From NCBI GenBank assembly GCA_035517415.1, contig DATIYW010000148.1:1-15358 (forward strand): a DNA stretch of 15,358 nt, in the 5' to 3' direction. Source of the stretch: DATIYW01 sp035517415. Lineage in GTDB: Bacteria > Acidobacteriota > Thermoanaerobaculia > Thermoanaerobaculales > Thermoanaerobaculaceae. Of this stretch, positions 1 through 10,927 are shown piece after piece. The notes under the pieces were generated by a model, which saw only the letters and a program-made list of their open reading frames with translations, made no database searches and was not told where the DNA came from. The translations under genes were made by a program, and so were the position numbers. Each line of letters opens with the position of its first letter. Position 1 is the first letter of the stretch.

Positions 1-1
1 G

Positions 2-1267
2 CCCTGGCTGCTTCTCGTCCTCCGCCACGGGCGCCACCCCTCGCTCGCGACGGTTGCGGCGGGAGCGATCCTCGCCGTGATGGTGTTCGAGGGCGCGATC
101 TACATCCTGATGTTCTCGGTGTTGCTGTGCGCCCTGCTGCAGGGGCTCGAGTCGGCGCGGACGAGGCGCGCCGGCCCGCTGCTGTGGACCGCAGCGGCCG
201 TCGTGCTCGGCCTCGGCCTCGCAGGCGTCAAGCTCTTCCCGATGCTCGACTTCATGGCGCGGAACCAGCGCACGTTCGTCGTCCACCATGCCAAGGGCTT
301 CAACCCGCTGGGAATGACCGGATTTCATCTGCTCTACGACGCGTTCCTGTTCTCGAGCTACAGCACCCACCTGCCGTTCGAGGATGGCGCATACCTGGGG
401 GTGGTCCCGGCCGCTCTTGCAGTGGTTGGCGCCGTTGTCAGCGCCAGGCGTCGATGGCCTTGGATCGCGACCGGGGCCGCGTTCATCGTCGTCGCGATGG
501 GGGACGGCGGCGTGCCCGGTCTGTGGTCGGAACTCAGGCACCTGCCGGTTCTGCAACAGACGATCTTCCCGCAGCGATACCTCCTCGGCGCGCTGCTCCC
601 CGTCGGGCTGGCCGCCGCGGAGGGCATCGACTGGCTCCGCCGCCGGGCTGGCCGCCTCGGCGCGGTGATAGCTATCGTGGGCGTGGTGGTCACGTTCGCC
701 GACCTCACGGTCAACAATGTGGGGGTGTACGCGGGCATGTTCACGGCCGTGCCGCCGCCCCTCACCTGGAGCGGACCGTTGCGGGGGCAGGTGCATTCGG
801 CCTCGGACTACGACATGCTCGGTCCCTATCGCGCCGGCTTCGGCGTCCTGAACGCGCACCCGTACCTGCCCCACATGAGGCCGCAGGCGCTCGCGCTCGA
901 CGACCCGACGTACCGCGGCGAGCTCGTCGCCACAGGGGGAACCGCGACGCTCGCGTCGTGGACGCCGAACGTCGTGCGCGTCCGGGTCGCCGCTCCTGCC
1001 GGGGCCGTGCGCGTCGTCCTCAACCAGAACGCCGCACCCGGTTGGGAGGTCGAGGGAGCCGGGAGCGCGCTCGATCTCGACTCGGCGCGCCTCGCCTTCA
1101 CGGCCACGTCGGACGGCGTAGTCACGCTGCGTTACCGCCCGCCGTTCCTTCTCGTCGGGCTCGCCAGCTCGGCGGTGGCGCTGATCGCCTGCGCCGGACT
1201 TGCGGTGGGCCGGCGCGGACGGCCCGCCGCGCCCGATGCCGCGCCGAATCACCGCTCGGCGCGGTAG
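2..1267 (+). CDS. Polytopic membrane protein, YfhO/GT-C glycosyltransferase-like, C-terminal part (5' truncated)
   Basis: The frame is open to the left edge, so the real start lies outside; the GTG at 77 and the ATG at 80 are internal codons. The visible 421 residues contain about six hydrophobic helices, with a loop carrying EDGAYLGVVPAAL and a later FPQRYLLGALLPVGLAAAEG segment. A soluble beta-rich stretch follows (around VRVRVAAPAGAVRVVLNQNAAPGWEVEG), then one last membrane helix and a short basic tail. A C-terminal 'PGW' beta domain after many helices is typical of YfhO-like membrane proteins, which belong to the GT-C fold group and act on lipid-linked sugars in cell-envelope glycosylation. 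That family placement is by resemblance. The acceptor-site motif region of GT-C enzymes lies upstream and cannot be checked. The gene ends inside the tail of guaB, with a 19-bp overlap on opposite strands. Confidence 0.7.
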   Translation, partial: PWLLLVLRHGRHPSLATVAAGAILAVMVFEGAIYILMFSVLLCALLQGLESARTRRAGPLLWTAAAVVLGLGLAGVKLFPMLDFMARNQRTFVVHHAKGFNPLGMTGFHLLYDAFLFSSYSTHLPFEDGAYLGVVPAALAVVGAVVSARRRWPWIATGAAFIVVAMGDGGVPGLWSELRHLPVLQQTIFPQRYLLGALLPVGLAAAEGIDWLRRRAGRLGAVIAIVGVVVTFADLTVNNVGVYAGMFTAVPPPLTWSGPLRGQVHSASDYDMLGPYRAGFGVLNAHPYLPHMRPQALALDDPTYRGELVATGGTATLASWTPNVVRVRVAAPAGAVRVVLNQNAAPGWEVEGAGSALDLDSARLAFTATSDGVVTLRYRPPFLLVGLASSAVALIACAGLAVGRRGRPAAPDAAPNHRSAR

Positions 1268-2721
1268 TTCGGCGCCTCCTTCGTGACCACCACGTCGTGG
1301 GCGTGCGATTCCCGCAGCCCGGCCGAGGTGATGCGGACGAAGCGCGCCTTCTCCTTGAGATCCTCGATCCGCGCGCACCCCGCCAGGCCCATGCCGGAGC
1401 GCAGGCCGCCGACGAGCTGGGTGAGCTGGGTCGCGAGCGGGCCCTTGTACGGCACCATGCCCTCGATCCCCTCCGGCACCAGCTTGGCGAGCTCCTCCTC
1501 GGTCTGGAAGTAGCGGTCGCGCGCCCCTTCGCCGGACTTCATCGCGCCCAGCGAGCCCATCCCGCGGTAGGCCTTGAAGGTGCGGCCCTGGTAGAGGATC
1601 TGCTCGCCGGGCGACTCGTCGACGCCGGCGAACAGCGAGCCGATCATGACCGTGTCGGCGCCGGCCGCGATCGCCTTGGGGATGTCGCCGGAGTACTTGA
1701 TGCCGCCGTCGGCGACCAGCGGCACGCCCGCCTCGCGGCAGGCGCGGGCGCACTCCATGATCGCGGTGATCTGCGGCACGCCGGCGCCGGTGACGACGCG
1801 GGTGGTGCAGATCGAGCCTGGACCGATGCCGACCTTGACCGCGTCGACGCCGAGCGAGATGAGGTCGCGGGCGCCCTCGTAGGTGGCGACGTTGCCGGCG
1901 ATCAGCGGCACGTCGGGGTGGCGCTCCTTGATGCGGGCGGCGGCGCGCATCACCTTCTCGCTGTGGCCGTGCGAGGAGTCGAGGCAGAGCACGTCGGCCT
2001 TCGCCCGCACCAGCGCGTCGCAGCGCGCCTCGAGGTCGCCGCCCGCGCCGACCGCCGCGGCGACGCGCAAGCGGCCGAGACCGTCCTTGCAGGCGTTGGG
2101 GTACTCCTGCGCCTTCTTGATGTCCTTGACCGTGATCAGCCCCTTGAGGTTGCCGTCCTCGTCGACGACCAGCAGCTTCTCGATGCGGTGCTTGTGGAGC
2201 AGCGCCTTGGCCGCCTCGAGCGTGGTGCCGACCGGCGCGGTGACGAGGCGGTCGCGGGTCATGAAGTCGGCGATCGGGCGGTCGACCTCGGTGCAGAAGC
2301 GGAGGTCGCGGTTGGTGAGGATCCCCTTGAGGCCGCCGTGCTCGTCGACCACCGGCAGTCCGGAGACGCGGTAGCGCGCCATCAGCTCGAGCGCCTCGCG
2401 CACCAGGCGGTCGGGGTGGATCGTGACCGGGTCGACGATCATGCCCGACTCTGAGCGCTTGACCATGTCGACCTCTTCCGCCTGGCGCTCGACCGACATG
2501 TTGCGGTGGATCACCCCGAGCGCACCGTGCTGCGCCATCGCGATCGCCATTGGCGCCTCGGTGACGGTGTCCATGGCGGCGGAGAGGATCGGCACGTTGA
2601 GGCGGATGTCGCGGGTGACCAGCGACGAGACGTCGACCTGCGCCGGGTGCACGGCGGAGCGCGCCGGCAGCAGCAGCACGTCGTCGAACGTCAATGCAAG
2701 CGGCAGTTCGTGGTCAGGCAT
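1249..2721 (-). CDS. guaB: IMP dehydrogenase
   Basis: It catalyses NAD-dependent oxidation of IMP to XMP, the committed step of GMP synthesis, in the cytoplasm. With the ATG at 2721 the protein is 490 residues, the usual length of bacterial IMPDH, and begins with the family-typical LTFDDVLLLPA. Visible parts are the N-terminal barrel segment, two CBS domains at about residues 95-205 (VSGLPVVDEHGGLKGILTNRDLR, then EKLLVVDEDGNLKGLITVKD), and the barrel continuing with DSSHGHSE. The active-site loop GSICTTR has the catalytic Cys at 305. The phosphate-binding GGIKYSGDI and the flap region around YRGMGSLGAM and GLRSGMG follow. The frame stays open upstream to 2955, but that extra stretch is low-complexity and crosses an intergenic repeat, so it was rejected. 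There is no Shine-Dalgarno sequence; a TACAAT lies only 5 bp before the ATG. guaA, often next to guaB, is not in this window. Confidence 0.97.
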   Translation of the reverse strand: MPDHELPLALTFDDVLLLPARSAVHPAQVDVSSLVTRDIRLNVPILSAAMDTVTEAPMAIAMAQHGALGVIHRNMSVERQAEEVDMVKRSESGMIVDPVTIHPDRLVREALELMARYRVSGLPVVDEHGGLKGILTNRDLRFCTEVDRPIADFMTRDRLVTAPVGTTLEAAKALLHKHRIEKLLVVDEDGNLKGLITVKDIKKAQEYPNACKDGLGRLRVAAAVGAGGDLEARCDALVRAKADVLCLDSSHGHSEKVMRAAARIKERHPDVPLIAGNVATYEGARDLISLGVDAVKVGIGPGSICTTRVVTGAGVPQITAIMECARACREAGVPLVADGGIKYSGDIPKAIAAGADTVMIGSLFAGVDESPGEQILYQGRTFKAYRGMGSLGAMKSGEGARDRYFQTEEELAKLVPEGIEGMVPYKGPLATQLTQLVGGLRSGMGLAGCARIEDLKEKARFVRITSAGLRESHAHDVVVTKEAPNYRAER

Positions 2722-2726
2722 GGCGG

Positions 2727-2732
2727 ATTGTA
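2727..2732 (-). promoter_or_regulatory. -10-like TACAAT 5 bp before guaB ATG (candidate leaderless promoter)
   Basis: On the minus strand TACAAT is followed by CCGCC and then the guaB ATG. Transcription normally starts about 6-8 bp after a -10, which would place the RNA 5' end at or next to the start codon. No TTGACA-like box is seen 16-18 bp upstream and there is no Shine-Dalgarno sequence. The same arrangement occurs at the exporter operon (6227-6232), which raises confidence that it is functional. Confidence 0.5.
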
Positions 2733-2861
2733 GCGCAGCGAGCAAGGCCGACGGCCCGCCCTGACCGGTTGCGGCAGGCCTCGCGGTCGGCACGGCGCTG
2801 CTTCGTCGCCAGGCTTCGCCCATCCCCCCCGCATACGGCGATCCGGAGTGCGCGTACAGCC

Positions 2862-2986
2862 GCGCCGCCGAGATTGGGCCAGATGCTAGGCGTGCGAGCC
2901 GGTCGCACCGGAGGCGTACCCGGAGGGTACGTTGAGGATGCGTACCGGCGAGCACAACAACGCAGATGGCCCGATATCGGCGGCGC
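2862..2986. repeat. 125-bp palindromic intergenic repeat between secA and guaB
   Basis: The outer arms 2862-2881 and 2967-2986 are inverted copies matching at 18 of 20 positions. Similarity between the arms continues inward imperfectly to a perfect central hairpin: CGTACCC at 2915-2921, loop GGA, GGGTACG at 2925-2931. The whole unit could fold into one long imperfect stem in RNA or form a cruciform in DNA. It starts 2 bp after the secA stop codon and lies in the direction of transcription from secA to guaB, so it may act as a transcription barrier or 3'-end stabiliser of secA mRNA. It resembles ERIC/REP-like dispersed palindromes. Whether other copies exist cannot be seen here. Confidence 0.7.
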
Positions 2987-2988
2987 TC

Positions 2989-5775
<2,787 letters not shown>

Positions 5776-5793
5776 ACCCACCTCGAATTGGAG

Positions 5794-5822
5794 AGCTTAC
5801 GCCTCGCTCCCCGGTGCGACAA
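5794..5822 (-). promoter_or_regulatory. Candidate sigma-70-type promoter of secA
   Basis: On the minus strand TTGTCG (5817-5822, 4 of 6 match to TTGACA) is followed by a 17-bp spacer and TAAGCT (5794-5799, weak match to TATAAT). The -10 ends 18 bp before the secA ATG, leaving a short leader that carries the GAGGTG ribosome-binding site. The spacing is ideal but the -10 is poor, so this is a moderate-confidence call. Confidence 0.4.
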
Positions 5823-6226
5823 GCACGGCGGCGAGGCGGCGGCAGCGTCGGCCGCGAGCGGCCCCGCCGGATCAAGAACACGCCGCCGCCAGCGCCGCCT
5901 TCCCCGCCGTCGAGGACCGCGTCCGGGATCCGGGGTCCGGCAAGGCAAGTCACTCCGGATGGGATCCCACTCCCAGCCGCAACCGCGCCCGGCGTGATCG
6001 CGAGGCGGCGCAGCCGCCGAAGCGATCCCGAGGCCACATCGCCTCGCCCAGGGGATTGCTTCGTCGTCCCTCGCGTCACCCGGGCCTCCTCCCAATGACA
6101 TCGGACCATGCCTGCAAGATCAGGAAGGCAGGGTGTAGGACGCGGGCGTGTCGCCGCGCGGCCCGAGACTGGCCGCGCACCTCATGTCGGCGGCGCCCCT
6201 GACTCCCGACCTCTTGTGAGGGTGCG
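5823..6226. other. Gene-free divergent region between secA and the exporter operon
   Basis: No convincing gene is seen in this stretch. Open frames on both strands here encode only Arg/Pro/Ala-rich low-complexity sequence without a family signature. It holds GC-rich sequence with short palindromes (for example CCGGGATCCGG at 5923-5933), the 109-bp repeat at 5993-6101, and a stretch at 6102-6183 with a small inverted repeat, CCTGC...GCAGG, just after the element. At about 6190-6213 a CCCCTGACTCCCG-type motif resembles the arm of the repeat inside the ATPase gene. Upstream control of both divergent units must lie within or beside this region. Confidence 0.6.
5993..6101. repeat. 109-bp dispersed-type repeat with imperfect terminal inverted repeats
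   Basis: Read on the minus strand it begins TGTCATTGGGAGGAGG, contains GACGACGAAGCAATC, and ends in CGCCTCGCGATCACG. The two ends match at 11 of 15 positions as inverted repeats. Inside one end lies a strong hairpin at 5997-6028, with outer arms GATCGC/GCGATC and inner arms GGCGGC/GCCGCC around a GCA loop. The TGTCATTG...GACGAAGCAATC pattern is like a family of short non-coding repeats that I recall from many bacterial genomes, so this is probably a mobile or formerly mobile miniature element. It has no coding capacity. Copies elsewhere in the genome cannot be checked from here. Confidence 0.65.
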
Positions 6227-6232
6227 TACAAT
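6227..6232 (+). promoter_or_regulatory. -10-like TACAAT 5 bp before the exporter operon (candidate leaderless promoter)
   Basis: TACAAT is followed by CTGCC and the ATG at 6238. It mirrors the guaB arrangement (TACAAT-CCGCC-ATG) almost exactly. There is no Shine-Dalgarno sequence and no convincing -35 at normal spacing; a TTGTGA at 6214-6219 is too close to serve as one. Confidence 0.5.
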
Positions 6233-6237
6233 CTGCC

Positions 6238-7379
6238 ATGCGCATCCTTCCCCGCTGGCTCGTCGTCCTCCTCGCGATCGCCGTCGCGGCGCTCGCTCTG
6301 CGGCTGACCGTGTTCCGCCCGGCGGTCGTGCCGGTCGAGGTGGCGCGCGTCGCCGCCGGCACGGTCGAGGAGACGGTGACCAACACCCGCGCCGGCACGG
6401 TCAAGGCGCGGCGCCGCTCGCGGCTCTCGCCGCAGACGGCCGGCCGGGTGGTCGCGCTGCCGTTCCACAAGGGCGACGCGGTGCCGGAGGGCGCGCTGCT
6501 GCTCCAGCTCGACGACTCGGTCCAGCGCGCCCAGGCGGACCTCGCCGCCGAGCAGGTCAAGACCGCCGACTCGCGCGCCCGCGAGGCGTGCCTCGCCGCC
6601 GACCTCGCCGAGAAGCAGCTGCGCCGCGGCGCGGCGCTCTCCCGCGACGGCATCGTCAGCCAGGACAGCCTCGACACGCTGGAGAGCGCGCGCGACCAGA
6701 CGAAGGCGGCGTGCCAGGCGGCGCGCGCCGCGCTCGAGGAAGCGCGCGCCCAGGTGGACGTCGCCGAGCGGGAGCTGGCGCTGACGCGGCTGCGGGCGCC
6801 GTTCGCCGGCGTGCTCGCCGACTGCAGCACCGAGGTCGGGGAGTGGATCACGCCCGCGCCGCCCGGCGTGCCGATCCCGCCGGTGTTCGACCTCATCGAC
6901 CCGGCGTCGGTCTACGTCTCGGCGCCGATCGACGAGGTCGACTCGCTGCGCGTCAAGCCCGGCCAGGAGGTGCGCGTCACGGTCGACTCGCGCCCCGGCG
7001 AGCACCTCGCCGGCACGCTGGTGCGGGTCGCGCCCTACGTGCTCGACGTGCTGGAGCAGAACCGCACCGTCGAGATCGAGGTCGAGCTGTCCGACCCGGC
7101 GGTGGCGCGCTCGCTGCTGCCCGGCACCTCCGCCGACGTCGAGGTGATCCTCGCCCGCCGCGACGGCGTGCCTCGCATCCCGACCGCGGCGGTCGCCGAG
7201 GGGGGCAAGGTGCTGGTGCTCGCCGGCGGGCGGCTGGCCGAGCGCACGATCGTGCCGGGGATGCGCAACTGGCAGTTCACCGAGGTGAAGTCGGGGCTGG
7301 CGCTCGGCGACGAGGTGGTCACCTCGCGCGACTCGACCGAGATCAAGGCGGGGGCGCGGGCCCGGGCGCGGGAGACGCG

Positions 7380-7383
<4 letters not shown>
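6238..7383 (+). CDS. Periplasmic adaptor (membrane fusion) protein, HlyD/MacA type
   Basis: This is the adaptor of a tripartite-type ABC exporter, anchored in the inner membrane and spanning the periplasm. The 381-residue protein has an N-terminal membrane helix at about 5-22. A barrel-sandwich (lipoyl-like) half follows at about 62-92 (AGRVVALPFHKGDAVPEGALLLQLDDS), then an alpha-helical hairpin rich in Ala, Arg and Glu at about 93-183. The second lipoyl half begins at RLRAPFAGVLAD (about 185), followed by a beta-barrel domain (VYVSAPIDEVDSLRVKPGQEVRVTVDS) and a membrane-proximal domain ending in LALGDEVVTS. It is first in a tight operon, and its stop overlaps the GTG start of the ATPase gene by 4 bp. 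The order adaptor-ATPase-permease matches MacAB-like systems. The substrate is unknown and no TolC-like outer-membrane gene is nearby. Confidence 0.9.
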
Positions 7384-8136
<753 letters not shown>

Positions 8137-8147
<11 letters not shown>

Positions 8148-9345
8148 GGTGCGCTTCCTCGACCTCGTGGCGTTCGCGGCGGGGGCGTTGCGCGGCCACC
8201 GGCTGCGCACCGCGTTGTCGGTCGGGGGCGTGGCGGTCGGCATCGCCGCGGTGGTCGCGCTGACCGCGCTCGGCGAGGGCGCGCGCCGCTACGTCGTCGA
8301 GGAGTTCGCCGCGCTCGGCAGCAACCTCCTGATCGTGCTGCCGGGCAAGGTCGAGACCACCGGCGCGGCGCCGTTCGGCGGCGTCACCCACGACCTCACG
8401 ATCGCGGACCTGCGCGCGATCGCCCGCCTGCCGCGGGTGCGCAAGGCGGCGCCGATGGCGGTGGCGACCGACACCGTGCGCTACCGCGACCGCGGCCGCG
8501 ACGTGCCGGTGCTCGGCACCACCGCGGAGTTCATCGACGTGCGCCACATGGAGGTCGCATCGGGCGAGTTCCTCCCCGCGGGCGACCCCGACCAGGGCGG
8601 CACCGAGATGGTGCTCGGCCAGAAGGCCGCGTTCGAGCTGTTCCGCGACGAGAGCCCGCTCGGCAGGGTGGTGCGCGTCGGTCCCTACCGCTTCCGCGTC
8701 GTCGGCGTGCTCGCGCCGCGCGGCCGCTCGCTCGGCTTCGACCTCGACGACGTCGTGTTCGTCCCGGTCCGCACCGCGATGCGCGCGTTCAACCGCACCT
8801 CGCTGTTTCGCATCCTGATCGAGGTGCGGGTGCACGACGAGATGGACGCCGCCAAGCGCGACGTGCTGGCGCTGCTGGACGCCCGCCACCGCGTCGAGGA
8901 CGTGACCGTGTTCACCCAGGACGCGCTGCTGTCGGCGTTCGGCTCGATCCTCCGCGCCCTCACGCTCGCGCTGGTGGGGATCGCCTCGGTCTCGCTCGCC
9001 GTGGCGGGGGTCGGGATCATGAACGTGATGCTCGTCTCGGTGACCGAGCGGCGCGCCGAGATCGGTCTCCTGAAAGCGCTCGGCGCCGCCGACCGCCAGG
9101 TGCTGGCGGCGTTCCTCGCCGAGGCGGTGCTGCTCGCGCTCGGCGGCGGCATCGTCGGGCTCGGCGCCGGCGCCGGCGCGGTGCGGCTGTTCGTCGAGTT
9201 TTACCCGAGCTTCCCGGCGTCGCCGCCGGTCTGGGCGGTCGTCGCGGCGCTCGGCCTGTCGGTGGCGGTCGGGGTGGCGTTCGGGGTGTGGCCGGCGCGC
9301 CGCGCCACGCGCCTCGACCCGGTGGTGGCGCTGGCGCGGCGATGA
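8137..9345 (+). CDS. ABC transporter permease 1, MacB/FtsX type
   Basis: This is an inner-membrane permease with a large periplasmic domain, of the type VII (mechanotransmission) ABC group. Topology is as expected: one helix near 25-45 after the family-typical GALRGHRLRTALSVGGVAVG, a periplasmic MacB-type domain to about 265, then three helices near 271-302, 321-350 and 362-386. Conserved phrases include ERRAEIGLLKALGA and the ending WPARRATRLDPVVALAR. The ATPase is a separate gene, not fused as in E. coli MacB. The start is uncertain: GTG at 8137 overlaps the ATPase by 11 bp, while GTG at 8149 is just past its stop with GGGGG upstream and would shorten the protein by 4 residues. The stop overlaps the next gene (ATGA). 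Confidence 0.92.
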
Positions 9346-10589
9346 GCACGACCGGCACCTCCGCGGCGGCGGCGACGGCCGAACGCGCCGACACCGTCGA
9401 CCTGCTCCGCTTCGTGCTCGGCGCGATCGCCGGCCACCGGCTGCGCTCCGCGTTGTCGGCGCTCGGCGTCGGCATCGGCGTCGCCGCGGTGATGCTGCTG
9501 ACCTCGCTCGGCGAGGGGACGCGGCAGTTCATCGTCGGCCAGTTCACCCAGTTCGGGACCAACCTGATCGAGATCAACCCGGGCAAGGTGAAGACGTTCG
9601 GCTTCCCCGGCGCGCTCGGCGGCACCACCCACCAGCTCACCATCGACGACAGCGAGGCGCTGCGCCGCGTCGCCGGCGTGGAGCGCGTCGTGCCGGCGAC
9701 GTTCGGCCAGGCACGGGTGGAAGCCGAGGGGCGCGGCCGCAGCGTCTACATCTACGGCGTCACCCACGACCTGCCGGAGGCGTGGAAGGTGCGCGTGGCG
9801 CAGGGCAGCTTCCTGCCCGAGATGGATCCCCACCGGCTCGGCTCCTTCACCGTGCTCGGGCCGAAGCTCGCCCGCGAGCTGTTCGGCGAGACGCCGCCGC
9901 TCGGGCGCCGCATCCGCATCGGCTCGTATGGCTTCGTCGTGATCGGGGTGATGGAGCCGAAGGGCCAGCTGCTCGGCTTCGACCTCGACGACACCGCGTT
10001 CATCCCGGTCGCGACCGCGATGAGTCTGTTCAACCAGGCGGAGCTGGTGGCGGTCGACGTGCTCGCGCGCAGCGCCGACGAGATCCCGGCGGTGGTGGCG
10101 GGGATCAAGCGGACGCTGGCCGAGCGGCACCGCGGCGAGGAGGACTTCACCGTCACGACCCAGACCGAGATGCTCGACACCTTCGGCCGGGTGATCGGCA
10201 TCATCACCGTCTCGGTCTCCGCGATCGGCGGCATCTCGCTGCTGGTCGGCGCGATGGGGATCCTCACCATCATGTGGATCTCGGTCCACGAGCGCACGGG
10301 CGAGATCGGCCTGCTGCGCGCGCTCGGCGTCGGCGAGCGCACGGTGCGGCTGCTGTTCCTGCTCGAGGCGGCGCTGCTGGCGGCGGCGGGCGGCGCGGCC
10401 GGCGTGGCGGCCGGCTTCGGCGTCGAGTTGGCCGCGCACGCGCTCGTGCCGGGCCTGCCGCTGGCGACGCCCCCGGCCGCCGTCGCCGTCGCGCTCGCCA
10501 CCAGCCTGGCGGTGGGCGTCGCCGCCGGCGTCGTCCCGGCGCACCGCGCCGCCTCGCTCGACCCGGTCGAGGCGCTGCGCGAGGAGTGA
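9342..10589 (+). CDS. ABC transporter permease 2, MacB/FtsX type
   Basis: This is a paralogue of the preceding permease (shared GHRLR-ALS, SLGEG/ALGEG, NPGKV/LPGKV, LGFDLDD and GEIGLLRALG phrases), 415 residues long. It has an N-terminal extension of about 15 Ala/Thr-rich residues, a first helix near 37-56, a periplasmic domain to about 280, and helices near 284-315, 336-367 and 377-403. It ends in VPAHRAASLDPVEALREE, typical of the family. The ATG at 9342 overlaps the stop of permease 1 by 4 bp, arguing for translational coupling. The two permeases probably form a heterodimer served by the single ATPase, as LolC and LolE do with LolD; that is inference. The gene ends 10 bp from the convergent emfourin-like gene, with no obvious terminator between them. 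Confidence 0.92.
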   Translation: MSTTGTSAAAATAERADTVDLLRFVLGAIAGHRLRSALSALGVGIGVAAVMLLTSLGEGTRQFIVGQFTQFGTNLIEINPGKVKTFGFPGALGGTTHQLTIDDSEALRRVAGVERVVPATFGQARVEAEGRGRSVYIYGVTHDLPEAWKVRVAQGSFLPEMDPHRLGSFTVLGPKLARELFGETPPLGRRIRIGSYGFVVIGVMEPKGQLLGFDLDDTAFIPVATAMSLFNQAELVAVDVLARSADEIPAVVAGIKRTLAERHRGEEDFTVTTQTEMLDTFGRVIGIITVSVSAIGGISLLVGAMGILTIMWISVHERTGEIGLLRALGVGERTVRLLFLLEAALLAAAGGAAGVAAGFGVELAAHALVPGLPLATPPAAVAVALATSLAVGVAAGVVPAHRAASLDPVEALREE

Positions 10590-10599
10590 CGCCGGGCTC

Positions 10600-10890
10600 T
10601 CAGCCGTGCTGCTGCACCCAGTCGAGGAGGCGGATCAGCTCCGGCGTGAGCGCCTCCTCGCCCACCGAGACGGCGCTTGTCCCGCCCTCGCGCTCGACGG
10701 TGAGGCGGTAGTGGAACGCGTCGGCGTGGCCGGGCCGCAGCTCGGGAGCCTGTGTCACGTGGCCGAGGTCGGCGCGGTCCACCAGGCCGCGCAACGCCGC
10801 CGCATCCGCGGCTGCGAGCCCCTCGGAATCGACGGCGAAGCTGCGCCGCATCCCGGCGACGCCTCCGGACCGCTCCAGCCGAACCCGCAC
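10600..10890 (-). CDS. Emfourin-like protealysin inhibitor
   Basis: This small 96-residue protein starts MRVRLERSGGVAGMRRSFAVDS and ends LTPELIRLLDWVQQHG. The basic RSGG-AG start, the central LVDRADLG segment, the FHYRLTVE strand and the C-terminal LLDW helix match what I recall of emfourin, the protein inhibitor of protealysin encoded next to its protease in Serratia. The position fits: it follows the M4 protease gene by 37 bp on the same strand, so the two are probably co-transcribed. The GTG start at 10890 is supported by a GGAGG (10897-10901) 6 bp upstream. It has no signal peptide, so it should stay in the cytoplasm and keep the protease in check there. The family call rests on recognition without a search. 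Confidence 0.82.
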   Translation of the reverse strand: MRVRLERSGGVAGMRRSFAVDSEGLAAADAAALRGLVDRADLGHVTQAPELRPGHADAFHYRLTVEREGGTSAVSVGEEALTPELIRLLDWVQQHG

Positions 10891-10896
10891 CGTCAG

Positions 10897-10901
10897 CCTC
10901 C
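10897..10901 (-). promoter_or_regulatory. Ribosome binding site deciding the GTG start of the emfourin-like gene
   Basis: A perfect GGAGG lies 6 bp before the GTG at 10890. It supports that non-ATG start, and separate translation of the second cistron. Confidence 0.7.
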
Positions 10902-10927
10902 GCGCCGGACGCGTCCCGGCCCGACAC

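Noticed and set aside
127..2454. 775-residue plus-strand open frame spanning the membrane protein and guaB
   Set aside because: It is Arg/Ala/Asp-rich without any domain, and crosses two well-supported genes in other frames; it is a GC-bias artefact.
2722..2955. N-terminal extension of guaB
   Set aside because: The added residues are low-complexity and are encoded partly by the palindromic repeat; the product starting at 2721 already has the normal IMPDH N-terminus and length.
5776..6237. tRNA or small RNA gene in the divergent region
   Set aside because: The hairpins here belong to the repeat element; no cloverleaf or tRNA T-loop motif was seen.
9201..10544. 447-residue minus-strand frame antisense to the second permease
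   Set aside because: It is Asp/His/Arg/Ala-rich with no motif; the opposite strand encodes a clear MacB-type permease.
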